From: Maribellus maritimus
GTDB lineage: Bacteria > Bacteroidota > Bacteroidia > Bacteroidales > Prolixibacteraceae
Assembly (NCBI RefSeq): GCF_022267315.1
Contig: NZ_JAIKLE010000030.1
Coordinates: 16,372 to 80,371, forward strand
Direction of reading: 5' to 3'
DNA length: 64,000 nucleotides
The notes below the pieces were generated by a model. It did no database searches. It saw only the letters and a program-made list of their open reading frames with translations, and was not told the origin of the DNA. Below, piece by piece: positions 39,823 through 48,052 of this stretch (its first letter is position 1; each line of letters starts with the position of its first letter). A program made the position numbers and the translations under genes.

Positions 39823-40662
39823 TTAACGAACAGGTACATCCTGATTCCAAACACCTGTTGTCAGTGTTTTTGCAACATAATCCCTGAAATCCATAGCCTC
39901 TCTTCCCAGTACCTTTTGCACATCATGTGATACCTCCTGATTGTCTGGGTTTCCTAAAACTTCTTCGAACAGATAGCCAAACAACCAGACATACGAATCA
40001 GGTAATCCGGCTGCTTTCATTCCATCTTTGAATTCTTCTATAGAAATGGGCTGATAATTAATTTCCTTTCCTATTTCAGCAGCTATTGTTTCTACCGCTT
40101 CCCTGAAAGTCATTTTCCTTGGCCCGGTAACGGTTACGGTTTCTCCGTTGTAGGAATCATCCACAAGTACTTTGGCTACTACTTCAGCAATGTCATCTGC
40201 ATCTACAAAAGGGATTTCTGCCCCGGGCATTGGAAGTGCGACATTTCCCGATATTACAAAGTCAAGAAAAGCACCTTCGCTAAAATTTTGGTTGAACCAG
40301 GAAGCTCTCACTATTGTATAGTTCAGTCCTGAATCCGCAACAATCTGTTCACAGGCTTCGGCTTCTTTCTCTCCTTTCCCGGAAAGTAATACCACTTTTT
40401 CCAGGCCTGCCTTTAAAGCCTTTTCAGTAAGTATATTTATAGCTTCTCTTGAGCCTGGGACGGCCAAATCAGGATAGTATACGATGTAGGCTCTGTCCAT
40501 ATCTTTTAAAACAGCATCATAGGTATCTGGATCTTCCCAGTCAAATGCCGGGTTTGTCTTTCGACCAGCAATCCTTACGTTGTGTCCCGATTTTGATAAG
40601 TTCTCTGAAACTCGGCGACCGGTTTTACCAGTTCCGCCGATAACTAAAAAATTGTCTTTCAT
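39823..40662 (-). CDS. NmrA-like NAD(P)-binding protein
   Basis: Cytoplasmic atypical short-chain dehydrogenase of 279 residues. The dinucleotide-binding motif GGTGKTGRR is at 9-17. IVRASWFNQNF and DADDIAEVVAKVL fit the NmrA / NAD(P)H-azoreductase-like group, which act as redox sensors or quinone reductases. The classic YxxxK catalytic pair is not evident, as usual for this group. It lies 25 bp after the leucine-rich lipoprotein gene. Confidence 0.87.
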   Translation of the reverse strand: MKDNFLVIGGTGKTGRRVSENLSKSGHNVRIAGRKTNPAFDWEDPDTYDAVLKDMDRAYIVYYPDLAVPGSREAINILTEKALKAGLEKVVLLSGKGEKEAEACEQIVADSGLNYTIVRASWFNQNFSEGAFLDFVISGNVALPMPGAEIPFVDADDIAEVVAKVLVDDSYNGETVTVTGPRKMTFREAVETIAAEIGKEINYQPISIEEFKDGMKAAGLPDSYVWLFGYLFEEVLGNPDNQEVSHDVQKVLGREAMDFRDYVAKTLTTGVWNQDVPVR

Positions 40663-40687
40663 TGTTTAATTGTTTTTAAATTTATTA

Positions 40688-41692
40688 CTAGTTACAATTC
40701 GAACTCAATTTCTGATATTCCGAAAGTGAAACGGTAGGAATCTGCTGGTCATCATTGATATGAATGCAGGTTAAACTGGGATTGCGATCCACCCTGAGAT
40801 CCACAAGATTTTGATTGCTGCTTACACTGAGCTCCGACAGTGAATTACCCGATATGTACAGATGGCTTAAATTATCGTTTTGAACAAGGTCGATGGTTTG
40901 CAAAAGATTATCGGAAAGCAACAGTGTTTCTAATAAGGGGTACGTACCGAGATTTACAGAAGGAAGCTTGTTGCTGGTTAAAATGATACTTTTTAGCTGA
41001 TCTGCATTTTCAATTTCAACGAATTTTAAATGATTATGACTGGCGAGCAATACTTCAATGGTTTCACTTTTGAATGAAAGTGAGTCCAGAAGATTCCAGG
41101 ACAGGTCAATTTTTATTAGGCTCTCCAACTTTGACAGCCCCTGAATGGAATGGAGCTCATTTGCCCGGAGCAGCACCGTATCCAATTGGGTATTGTGGCT
41201 CAAATCAATTTCTTCCATCAGATGACCTGAAGCAGACAAATAGGTGAGGTTGGTGAATCCTTCAATACCTGTTAAGTCTTCAATGTACATGTCTGAAGCA
41301 GAAGGGTTTAGGTCTAAATGAGTTACTCCCAGAGCATCTGTTTTCGAAATTTTTTGATTGACGACTCCATCTGAATCTATATTTTGCTCAATCAGTATGG
41401 ATTCAAATTGATTGTCCGGAATGTATACGAAATCATTGATGGGGTCTGTGTGTTCATCATCTTTAGTACAGGAAGCAATAACAAGAATGAGTGTAATCAA
41501 GCTGAACAGGATGAGTACATTTCTTAAAAATCTGGAGCCATCAGTAAAATCCGATTTCAATTTCCTTTCAATTTTCCATTGCTTATCTCTTTTTCTTGTT
41601 GTTACGATTCGGATATAATGTCTTTGTCGTTTCAGTACTGAACTGCTACTTATTCTACCAGTATTTTCGCTTGCTAAAATATTATCTCTCAT
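40688..41692 (-). CDS. Leucine-rich-repeat lipoprotein
   Basis: Protein of 334 residues. A hydrophobic helix ending in a lipobox (IASC, about residue 75) is followed by about nine leucine-rich units of 20-22 residues (for example LTYLSASGHLMEEIDLSHN and LETLLLSDNLLQTIDLVQN). It is probably held at the outer membrane and used for protein binding. The open frame adds about 55 charged residues before the signal. This is long for a lipoprotein, so a non-ATG start nearer residue 55 is possible. It is the first gene of the operon behind an AraC-type operator. Confidence 0.7.
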   Translation of the reverse strand: MRDNILASENTGRISSSSVLKRQRHYIRIVTTRKRDKQWKIERKLKSDFTDGSRFLRNVLILFSLITLILVIASCTKDDEHTDPINDFVYIPDNQFESILIEQNIDSDGVVNQKISKTDALGVTHLDLNPSASDMYIEDLTGIEGFTNLTYLSASGHLMEEIDLSHNTQLDTVLLRANELHSIQGLSKLESLIKIDLSWNLLDSLSFKSETIEVLLASHNHLKFVEIENADQLKSIILTSNKLPSVNLGTYPLLETLLLSDNLLQTIDLVQNDNLSHLYISGNSLSELSVSSNQNLVDLRVDRNPSLTCIHINDDQQIPTVSLSEYQKLSSNCN

Positions 41693-41710
41693 TTTGAATT
41701 GAATTTTACT

Positions 41711-41876
41711 TCGTATTTATTCACAAAGCAAAATTAAGTTTGGAAGGAGATAATTGCTTGACCCTTAATGCCAATCTTTTGACACTTTGAGCCAGATAGA
41801 TTTTTTATTGGATTTTACGAAATTCTGTTGGAGACTGATTTGTCCGGTTTTTGAAAGAACGGCTGAATGCACTTTG
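41711..41876 (-). repeat. Duplicated AraC-gene 3' end plus promoter/operator (copy A)
   Basis: About 165 bp closely matching 42911-43074 (copy B, offset about 1.2 kb). The part at 41805-41878 still reads on the minus strand as the last 24 codons of the AraC regulator (QSAFSRSFKNRTNQSPTEF, stop at 41805-41807) with no upstream gene body, so it is a gene remnant. The rest is the noncoding stretch with a TAnnTTTG box (TAATTTTG, complement of 41729-41736) that faces the leucine-rich lipoprotein gene. Confidence 0.88.
41756..41788 (-). promoter_or_regulatory. Putative AraC-type operator before the LRR/NmrA operon
   Basis: The complement reads GTGTCAAAAGATTGGC, then TTAA, then GGTCAAGC, with two GTCAA half-sites. 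It is kept in both copies of the repeat while the surrounding bases differ. It ends about 20 bp upstream of the TAATTTTG minus-7 box and no TTG minus-33 box is present, as expected for a promoter that needs an activator. This is inference from conservation and spacing. Confidence 0.5.
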
Positions 41877-41912
41877 ATTCTTCTTCAAACCGTAACATTG
41901 ATAGTAAATGTT

Positions 41913-42842
41913 TTATTCTGTTTTAGCATTGAAGAGTACATCAGCGTTTACCCAATAAACTTCTCCTTTTTCAACACCTGCCCAGCCTTTCTTTTCAGAG
42001 GGATTATATCTTCTGGAGTAGATAGAATATTTTCCGTCAGAAGACATATAAGGGCAATAATAACGCCAGCCGGTTTCATAGTTTAATGGTATTTCTTTCG
42101 GTTTTGTCCATTCACTCTTATCATTAAAGGTTATTTGAAATTTACCTTGTCCATTCGTAATGGCAAACCGCTCATCTGGTGAAACATAAGTTATTGGTTC
42201 TTTTTTCTCTGTCTTTGTGTTAATGATAACAGGAGTTTCAAATTTTCCATTTCCTAAATATTGTGCACGATAGGTGTTCATTCCGCCTTCATCACTTGGT
42301 CTGTTTGAACGAAAATATAAACTCCCATCTGCTGTTACAACAGGATAGGTTTCTAGATATTCTGTAGAAACTGAGAAATCCACTTTCGAGGCTAATTCCC
42401 ATTTTCCGTCCACTTTTTCACTTTTATAAATATCAGGCGGTATTGTGTAAAGTTCTTCCCGGGTTACATCATTTTTATAAACCTTTGGGTCAACACCAAG
42501 AAAATACATTGTCTTTCCATCTTTGGTAATTGTAGGGTCACAGGCAACTGAAACCAAGACATTATCATCGTACATTTTAATGGGTTTAATGTCAGACCAT
42601 TTTCCATTAATCAATTCAGAATGGTGAATAACAAAACTGTTGTCCACAATTCTTGAAAAGAACATTTCTGTATTGCCATAATTAAAAACGACATTAAGTT
42701 CAATACTGTCCGTATTAACAATTGATGGTGCAAATAATTCCGGGATTATAGATGGCGGCTCCTGATCGAAATATGAAACTGTATTGTTTTTACAACTAAA
42801 AATTGCTGCAATGATTAAGAAAATCGATAAAAATTTATACAT
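41913..42842 (-). CDS. PD40/WD40-like propeller lipoprotein
   Basis: Lipoprotein of 309 residues; lipobox Cys17 (AAIFSC). The body contains TolB-like propeller blades with the PD40 pattern: DPTITKDGKTMYFLG, PVVTADGSLYFRSNR, TYVSPDERFAI and PYMSSDGKYSIYSRR. Such proteins usually bind peptides or cell-wall partners in the periplasm. The gene sits between the two copies of the AraC tail repeat and has its own copy of the operator, so it is probably controlled by the AraC regulator as well. Confidence 0.8.
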   Translation of the reverse strand: MYKFLSIFLIIAAIFSCKNNTVSYFDQEPPSIIPELFAPSIVNTDSIELNVVFNYGNTEMFFSRIVDNSFVIHHSELINGKWSDIKPIKMYDDNVLVSVACDPTITKDGKTMYFLGVDPKVYKNDVTREELYTIPPDIYKSEKVDGKWELASKVDFSVSTEYLETYPVVTADGSLYFRSNRPSDEGGMNTYRAQYLGNGKFETPVIINTKTEKKEPITYVSPDERFAITNGQGKFQITFNDKSEWTKPKEIPLNYETGWRYYCPYMSSDGKYSIYSRRYNPSEKKGWAGVEKGEVYWVNADVLFNAKTE

Positions 42843-42910
42843 ATCTTTTAAAATATTTGCTAATGGTCTCGGCTATCATTAGCCGGGGATTTTAACTCTG
42901 ACCTTTTCTT

Positions 42911-43074
42911 ACGTAATTATTCACAAAGCAAAATTAAGTTGGGAAGGAGACTTATGCTTGACCTTTAAAGCCAATCTTTTGACACTTTGCGCCAGAAGTG
43001 TTTTATTGGATTTTACGAAATTCTACAGGGGACTGATTTGTCCAGTTTTTGAAGGCACGACTAAAGGCACTTTG
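42911..43074 (-). repeat. AraC-gene 3' end plus promoter/operator (copy B)
   Basis: The intact partner of the repeat at 41711-41876. It covers the last 24 codons of the AraC gene and the noncoding region that faces the PD40 gene. The shared operator-like block is at 42955-42988 and the TAATTTTG box is at the complement of 42929-42936. Two operators for one regulator, one before each of two transcription units, is the simplest reading. Confidence 0.85.
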
Positions 43075-43992
43075 TTCTGAAAAACCAGCTTCAAAGGCAA
43101 TCTCAGCAATACTTCTTTCTGAGTTTTTGAGAAGATCTTTTGAAACTTCTTCCTGTATTCTTTTAATCAGGTCTCTAAAAGTAAGGCTATTTTCAGATAA
43201 GCGGCGGGTAAGCGTCCGCCTGCTCATACCCATTATTTGTCCTATCTGCTCAACACCCGGGATTCCGCTTGGGAGAGCATCTTTAATCAGATTTTCAACA
43301 TCATTAACTATTTTATTTGCACTTAATTCAATGCCTTTTGTTTCTTCTTCAACTCTTTCAACCAGGAACCGATTAATGCTTTCATCAGCTTTTGCGGTCC
43401 GCATTTCCAGATCTTCTTTTTTGTATGCAATGTAGTTTTGTGGTTGGTTAAACAGAATGGGACAGTTGAAAGCCTTTGTATAGTCGTCAAGTTTTACCGG
43501 AGGAGCATGTTTAAATGAAACTTCAACAGGAGAAATGTCGGATTCCGTCATCGCCCGAAGCACAACAACTGTAGCAGATAATGTAGCCTCGTTGGATAAT
43601 TCCATACCCCGGCGGTGAGCCTCGCGGTTTAAGAAAATACGGGATATTTCCACATCTTTTTCAACCATAAAGAAATAGGTATTTGATAACAACTTAAAAT
43701 ACCGTTCACTTCGTTCAAAAATCTCGCCAGCCCACGAACAGGTTTTCCAGGATAATCCTAAAACTCCATAATCTTCTATTTTCATTTGTTGACCGATTCT
43801 CACCGAAAATCCGGGTCCTAATTTTTCATCTAATTTTTCGTGCAGTTTAAAAAAGTGATTTGCCGGAACAACCTGAATTTTATCGACAGCATCAATTGGA
43901 GTTGGTAAATCGTTGAAGTCATCGAGAGTCATGCCTTCATTTAAAGCATGATTTATCATTTTACGATATAGATGTATTGATATGTATTTCAT
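43003..43992 (-). CDS. AraC family transcriptional regulator
   Basis: Cytoplasmic regulator of 329 residues. The N-terminal half (about 15-200) is the AraC-type 'arabinose-binding' sensor (DUF-like, OruR/ArgR group). The C-terminal 90 residues form two helix-turn-helix motifs (GQIMGMSRRTLTRRL and SIAEIAFEAGFSEQSAFSRAFK), ending in the usual SPVEFRK. It lies upstream of PD40, LRR, NmrA, DUF5367 and DUF1772 genes on the same strand. Operator-like repeats before two of these units suggest it activates them in answer to an unknown small molecule. Confidence 0.92.
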   Translation of the reverse strand: MKYISIHLYRKMINHALNEGMTLDDFNDLPTPIDAVDKIQVVPANHFFKLHEKLDEKLGPGFSVRIGQQMKIEDYGVLGLSWKTCSWAGEIFERSERYFKLLSNTYFFMVEKDVEISRIFLNREAHRRGMELSNEATLSATVVVLRAMTESDISPVEVSFKHAPPVKLDDYTKAFNCPILFNQPQNYIAYKKEDLEMRTAKADESINRFLVERVEEETKGIELSANKIVNDVENLIKDALPSGIPGVEQIGQIMGMSRRTLTRRLSENSLTFRDLIKRIQEEVSKDLLKNSERSIAEIAFEAGFSEQSAFSRAFKNWTNQSPVEFRKIQ

Positions 43993-44620
43993 TTGGAAAC
44001 AAGAAGCAATACAGAACCTGTAAATAATTCAGGAATTTTAAACAAAACCTTACAATTTTAAATACCCCTTTTAAGCATTACGGAAACAACACTTTCCGGA
44101 CAATTATAATTCCGCCTAAAAGGCTGAAAGTGTTTATGAACAAGTTTCCATTTCATTGTTATTGTAACACTGAAAATGATATATAGTTTAGTTATGCATT
44201 AATGACCCATTACCAATAATGGCTTATTATATTCAACTTAAAATTAGTTCCTGTTTTTTACAGATTTTATTCCAAGGCGTGAAAAGATAACTAAGTACTT
44301 TTGGTTATTTTATTAAATAAGGTGAGTTCGGGATAATTATTGATGAGGAGACGAATATTTTGAAGGGGCTGCAGGGGAATATTATAAAGGAGAAGCATAG
44401 TCGGTAAAGTTGATAAATTAATGATCCTACTAAAGAATTAATTAAAAAGCACCAGAGGTATGAAGACAAATAATACCTCTGTAAAGCTAAATTGGCCAAG
44501 TGAACCCAACCGGAAAAATGTCGAACTTTTTGTCGGAGGATTTTAACTCGGTTTTGAAGTTTCTATACGCAAAAAAAACAGAAGAAACACAAGTGATAGT
44601 GACCTGTCACTGTTCTTTTT
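43993..44620. other. Intergenic stretch holding repeat R1
   Basis: 628 bp between the AraC and SnoaL genes. I see no gene; a 64-codon open frame at 44305-44499 has no start context or protein-like composition. The only structure is repeat R1 (44431-44558), listed separately. Confidence 0.5.
44431..44558 (-). repeat. Repeat R1: tRNA-3'-end-like relic with terminator hairpin
   Basis: About 125 bp, around 88% identical by eye to R2 (46333-46457). It contains a hairpin (CAGAGGTAT / ATACCTCTG around a short loop, 44453-44482) and then a block reading CAAGTGAACCCAACCGG followed by TCGAACTTTTT. The second block resembles the T-arm and acceptor 3' strand of a tRNA read on the minus strand, as seen better in R3. 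It lies 60 bp past the 3' end of the SnoaL gene. Confidence 0.7.
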
Positions 44621-44944
44621 TTAGACTGTAATTTTCAACGACTCTATTTGCTCGTCAGCAATTTGAAAATGGTAATGTAACACAACAGGGCTCCCTTCAA
44701 AATTGCCTGAAACTTCTGCCAATAAAACACTTTCCGTTTCGTTTGCCGCAAAATTAATCGGTTTCTTTACCGATTTGTATTTTTCGTTTGCATCGGCAAT
44801 CCAATTTTGGATCTCTGTTCTGCCTTTGTAGGTGTTCCCTTCGTCGAAAACGATTGCTGTTTCAGAAAAACAGTTTGCATAAGCATTACTGTCGTAATTG
44901 TTTTGAGCCTCGACTAAATCGGCTACTACTTTTGGTAAGTTCAT
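44621..44944 (-). CDS. SnoaL-like / nuclear transport factor 2 family protein
   Basis: Small cytoplasmic protein of 107 residues with the NTF2-like cone fold: helical start (VVADLVEAQNNYDSNAYANCFSETAIVFDEGNTYKGRTEI) and four beta strands. Members bind small hydrophobic molecules or act as isomerases and cyclases, and no specific reaction can be named. It is 21 bp downstream of the SDR gene and probably shares its promoter and HxlR control. Confidence 0.85.
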   Translation of the reverse strand: MNLPKVVADLVEAQNNYDSNAYANCFSETAIVFDEGNTYKGRTEIQNWIADANEKYKSVKKPINFAANETESVLLAEVSGNFEGSPVVLHYHFQIADEQIESLKITV

Positions 44945-44965
44945 TGTTCTTATATTTTTAAGTTA

Positions 44966-45760
44966 TTAAATAGTGGGAATGGTACCACCGTCGATTGTAA
45001 ATTCTGTTCCTGTTAAATAGTTGGCTCGTGGAGAAACCAGGAACCCAACCAATTCTGCTACATCTTCGGGGTGTGCAGGTCTGCCAATTGGAATTCCTCC
45101 CAATGCCTCCATGATACTTTGTGTTGCTTGTTCAATTGTTGTATTTGAACTCTCGGCAATACGTTCCGTCATTCGGGTTGCAGAAGTTGTCATAATCCAA
45201 CCGGGTGAAACCGTTAAAACTCTTACTCCTTTTGGTGAAACTTCTTTTGATAAACCTTTACTGTAATTGATTAAACCTGCTTTTGCTGCGGCGTACGGCA
45301 AGGTGCTGTTATGAAGAGGCAATTTCCCTTGAATAGATGCAATGTGAATGATTACGCCACTTCTTCGTTTTATCATTTGTGGTAAAAATCCTCTATCCAG
45401 ACGAACGGGTGCCAATAAATTGGTTTGAATGGTCTGTTCCCAATCTTGGTCACTCAAAACTGCAAAACCACCGCTCTGCGTTTCTGAACCACCCAAATTA
45501 TTTACCAGAATATCCACCCTTCCGAATTTTCCCAATACTTCTGAAACCACCTTTTGTGTTTCTGAGGGTTTGCATAAATCTGCAGAAATAAAATGCAGTT
45601 TTTTATTGGTTTCTTTCGGTACATTCCTGGCTGTAATTATAACAATTGCACCTGCATTTGACAATCTTTCAGCAATGGCTTTTCCTGTTCCTTTGGTACC
45701 GCCTGTTACCAAAGCAATCTTACCTGATAATTCGTCGTTGAAATTAAATACTTGTTCCAT
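44966..45760 (-). CDS. SDR family oxidoreductase
   Basis: Classical short-chain dehydrogenase. I chose the start at 45760 (Met24 of a longer open frame that reaches 45829) because the family begins about 15 residues before the TGGTKGTGKA nucleotide-binding motif, and the longer frame would run into the HxlR promoter. NNLG, the catalytic Ser in HIASIQG and YAAAK (Tyr and Lys) are all present, and the C-terminus has LTGTEFTIDGG. It reduces or oxidises an unknown small molecule with NAD(P). It is divergently arranged with the hxlR-type gene, a common layout for regulated SDR genes. Confidence 0.9.
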   Translation of the reverse strand: MEQVFNFNDELSGKIALVTGGTKGTGKAIAERLSNAGAIVIITARNVPKETNKKLHFISADLCKPSETQKVVSEVLGKFGRVDILVNNLGGSETQSGGFAVLSDQDWEQTIQTNLLAPVRLDRGFLPQMIKRRSGVIIHIASIQGKLPLHNSTLPYAAAKAGLINYSKGLSKEVSPKGVRVLTVSPGWIMTTSATRMTERIAESSNTTIEQATQSIMEALGGIPIGRPAHPEDVAELVGFLVSPRANYLTGTEFTIDGGTIPTI

Positions 45761-45843
45761 TTGTTTATGCTTTGATGCAAAAATGAGAAGTATGTCTGAT
45801 TGAAACAAGTACGGAAAATCGAATTGCATAGGGATAAATTTTT

Positions 45844-45880
45844 CCCCTATTGTGCATTTTTGAACATTGGGGTAACTTTG
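45844..45880 (+). promoter_or_regulatory. Promoter and putative operator of the HxlR-type gene
   Basis: TTG at 45850-45852 and TAACTTTG at 45873-45880 are separated by 20 bp, matching the Bacteroidota minus-33/minus-7 promoter. An inverted repeat CCCCtATTGT (45844-45853) / ACATTGGGG (45864-45872) overlaps it, as expected for an operator of a dimeric HxlR protein. The ATG at 45885 is only 4 bp beyond the minus-7 box, so the mRNA would be leaderless or nearly so. Confidence 0.65.
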
Positions 45881-45884
45881 TAAA

Positions 45885-46244
45885 ATGTATGAAAGAAAGA
45901 TTCCGTTAAACCTTAATTGTGGTTTAGATTTAATTGGTGAAGTGCTTTACGGCAAATGGAAAATCCGTTTGCTGTGGTTCATCAACGAAGGACACAAACG
46001 TCCAAGCGAACTGCAACGTAAAATTCCTGATGCTTCCCGAAGGGTTTTGAATATTCAACTAAAAGAATTGGAAGCCCACGAATTGATTACAAAGAAGATT
46101 TATCCTGTAGTGCCACCAAAGGTGGAATATAGCCTTACAGATTTTGGAAGAACATTAATTCCGGTCATTTCTGCATTAGGAAATTGGGGGGATGAACATG
46201 AAGAACGGTTAAGAAACATCATCCTAAAATCTTCACAAAATTAG
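45885..46244 (+). CDS. HxlR family transcriptional regulator
   Basis: Cytoplasmic winged-helix regulator of 119 residues with the family start YERKIP...CGLDLIGEVLYGKWK (Cys16 is the conserved N-terminal cysteine), the recognition region SELQRKIPDASRRVLNIQLKELE and the wing YSLTDFGRTLIP. HxlR proteins often sense electrophiles or quinones through the cysteine and control divergent oxidoreductase genes, here the SDR/SnoaL pair. Confidence 0.93.
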   Translation: MYERKIPLNLNCGLDLIGEVLYGKWKIRLLWFINEGHKRPSELQRKIPDASRRVLNIQLKELEAHELITKKIYPVVPPKVEYSLTDFGRTLIPVISALGNWGDEHEERLRNIILKSSQN

Positions 46245-46332
46245 TGGTGGTTTATTGATGATTTAAATCATTGATAAATCTGTTTGTCGGAATTTGTGCT
46301 TATAAATAAGGTATTTAGTTGTTGAATCTTTT

Positions 46333-46457
46333 AATGAATTAATTATAAAACAACAGAGGTATGAAGACAAACCATACCTCTGTAAAGCCAAATTGACCAA
46401 GTGAGCCCAACCGGAAAATGTCGAACTTTTTGATCGAAGATTTTAATGCTATTTTGA
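46333..46457 (-). repeat. Repeat R2: tRNA-3'-end-like relic with terminator hairpin
   Basis: Second copy of the R1/R2/R3 element. Hairpin ACAGAGGTATG / CATACCTCTGT (46353-46383), then CAAGTGAGCCCAACCGG and TCGAACTTTTT. It lies between the HxlR gene and the 3' end of hipA, about 1.9 kb from both R1 and R3. Confidence 0.75.
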
Positions 46458-46508
46458 ATCATGTGCAAACTGAAAACCGAAAGAAAGCTTTGAAATTATA
46501 AGGAGCCC

Positions 46509-47744
46509 TCAATTAGATTTTCCAATTTTGTTTAGTGCCAATTGTATGCTTTCTGTTGTTTCTGAACTGATATCAAATTCTTTCGCAATATCTTTCCAAT
46601 CTGCAATCGCACTTCTGACTTCATCGATTATTTCTTTGCCATCGTTTAAACCAAAATGATTGGCTAGTTTTAAAAGGTGTTCTACACCCGGTTTTTGACT
46701 CTCGCCAGCTATCATGGTACTGTGAAATCCGAATGATGAATAGGAAAACGTGAGGTCGTATGCAGGTGCGAATTGCCATATTCCTTTGGCGTTCATTAAA
46801 AAAGAAAAGTTCTTGCTGTGATCATCGTGATTATGGCTAAAAACATTGAAAGCTGCCAAACGAAATATCTTCCGATACGCATTCACATGTTTTTCTAGTC
46901 GAAAAGCACAATCCATAAGATGTCCATAGTCCATTGTACTGGCCCTGAAGTTATCGTGCATTAAACCGGAAGCTGTATGAACATGAAGCCTTTTGTTATT
47001 TTTCCTATCGAATCGCTTAGTTCCAAAGTAAAACCTCCCGGATTTTCCTTTAAAGAGCTTACAATCATTCATCTCTATACCTGCTTTTAATGCCATTTTA
47101 TGATACGCGTATTCAATTTTTGCAATTTCAGGATTATCTATTGAGGATGCAAACTTTATGATCCAGTCTTCAAAACCGTTTGGTGTTTCTTCTTCTCCAT
47201 GAATTATTTCCTCAGAATTAGGATTGTAAGCCACAAATATCTTTGGTCTGGCACCACCAGAAGAGCCACCAAGTATAAATAGCTCTTCAATTATTTCAGA
47301 ACTGGTTCCTTGTAAAATCTGGGACACTTCATTTGCAATGGAGTCCAATTCAATTTCTGATAAAAGTTCTGAATCAGATTCAAATTCAGGTTGGTAAACA
47401 AGAGCTCCCATTCCTCCGTTGCCAACAAAGGCTAATCGGTCGAGCGGAGTAATTCTGGATGTATTTATTCCTTTTGAACTTAAAGTTCTGTCAAGAAGCA
47501 GGCGGCCCCAACCATCGGGTAACGAATCATTGAAAACTCCAAATAATCCATCAAAAGGTTCTTTTGGGCAAGTATTAATTTCTGTATTAAAGGGAAGTCT
47601 TATAGGAGATAGATTTAATCCGGTTGATTTGAAATCGGAGTTATAGCGGAAGTAAATCTTTTGCTCAGAAATAATTAATTCACCAACTTCGTATTTCTGC
47701 CCTTCAATATAAAGTGAAACAAATAGTTTTTCGATGGCTTTCAT
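46509..47744 (-). CDS. hipA: HipA-type toxin kinase
   Basis: Cytoplasmic serine/threonine kinase-type toxin of 411 residues. HipA N-terminal domain about 8-105 (FDGLFGVFNDSLPDGWGR), then the Gly-rich loop LGGSSGGARPK (158-168) and the HipA C-terminal kinase core. The catalytic HNHDDHSKN (304-312, base Asp308) and the metal-binding DLT (330-332) are intact. HipA kinases phosphorylate tRNA synthetases and cause growth arrest. The start is 5 bp after the hipB-like stop. The motif set is complete, so it is probably active. Confidence 0.9.
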   Translation of the reverse strand: MKAIEKLFVSLYIEGQKYEVGELIISEQKIYFRYNSDFKSTGLNLSPIRLPFNTEINTCPKEPFDGLFGVFNDSLPDGWGRLLLDRTLSSKGINTSRITPLDRLAFVGNGGMGALVYQPEFESDSELLSEIELDSIANEVSQILQGTSSEIIEELFILGGSSGGARPKIFVAYNPNSEEIIHGEEETPNGFEDWIIKFASSIDNPEIAKIEYAYHKMALKAGIEMNDCKLFKGKSGRFYFGTKRFDRKNNKRLHVHTASGLMHDNFRASTMDYGHLMDCAFRLEKHVNAYRKIFRLAAFNVFSHNHDDHSKNFSFLMNAKGIWQFAPAYDLTFSYSSFGFHSTMIAGESQKPGVEHLLKLANHFGLNDGKEIIDEVRSAIADWKDIAKEFDISSETTESIQLALNKIGKSN

Positions 47745-47749
47745 AATAC

Positions 47750-48052
47750 TTATTTATTGGTAAAAAGCTGTTCAACCTTGTTGAGGTCGTCATCGGTTTG
47801 AAAAATCGAATCAAAGTCTTTAAGTCGTCCTATTAGATTAGCAAGTTTTAGAAGTGCTTCCAGAGATATCTTTCCCGTATTTTCAAAACGCTTTAAACTG
47901 CCTAAAGAAACACCTGAGCGCTCAGCCATTTCTTTTCGAGAAAGGTGAAGTTTTTTTCGTAATAACCGATGTCTTTGTGCTAAACTTTTACTTATTTCTG
48001 CCGGAGTTGGTTCTAGTGAGTACATTTTTTGAATGGTTAAAATATTAACCAA
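47750..48052 (-). CDS. hipB: HipB-type antitoxin with helix-turn-helix domain
   Basis: DNA-binding protein of 100 residues with an XRE/Cro-type helix-turn-helix (about 22-75: HRLLRKKLHLSRKEMAERSGVSLGSLKRFE). It lies directly upstream of hipA and should bind both the toxin and the operon promoter. The start at 48052 gives a somewhat long N-terminus; Met11 (48022) is also possible. Confidence 0.85.
   Translation of the reverse strand: MVNILTIQKMYSLEPTPAEISKSLAQRHRLLRKKLHLSRKEMAERSGVSLGSLKRFENTGKISLEALLKLANLIGRLKDFDSIFQTDDDLNKVEQLFTNK

Noticed and set aside
44305..44499. 64-codon open frame on the minus strand
   Set aside because: No ribosome-binding site, low-complexity hydrophobic translation, and it overlaps repeat R1.
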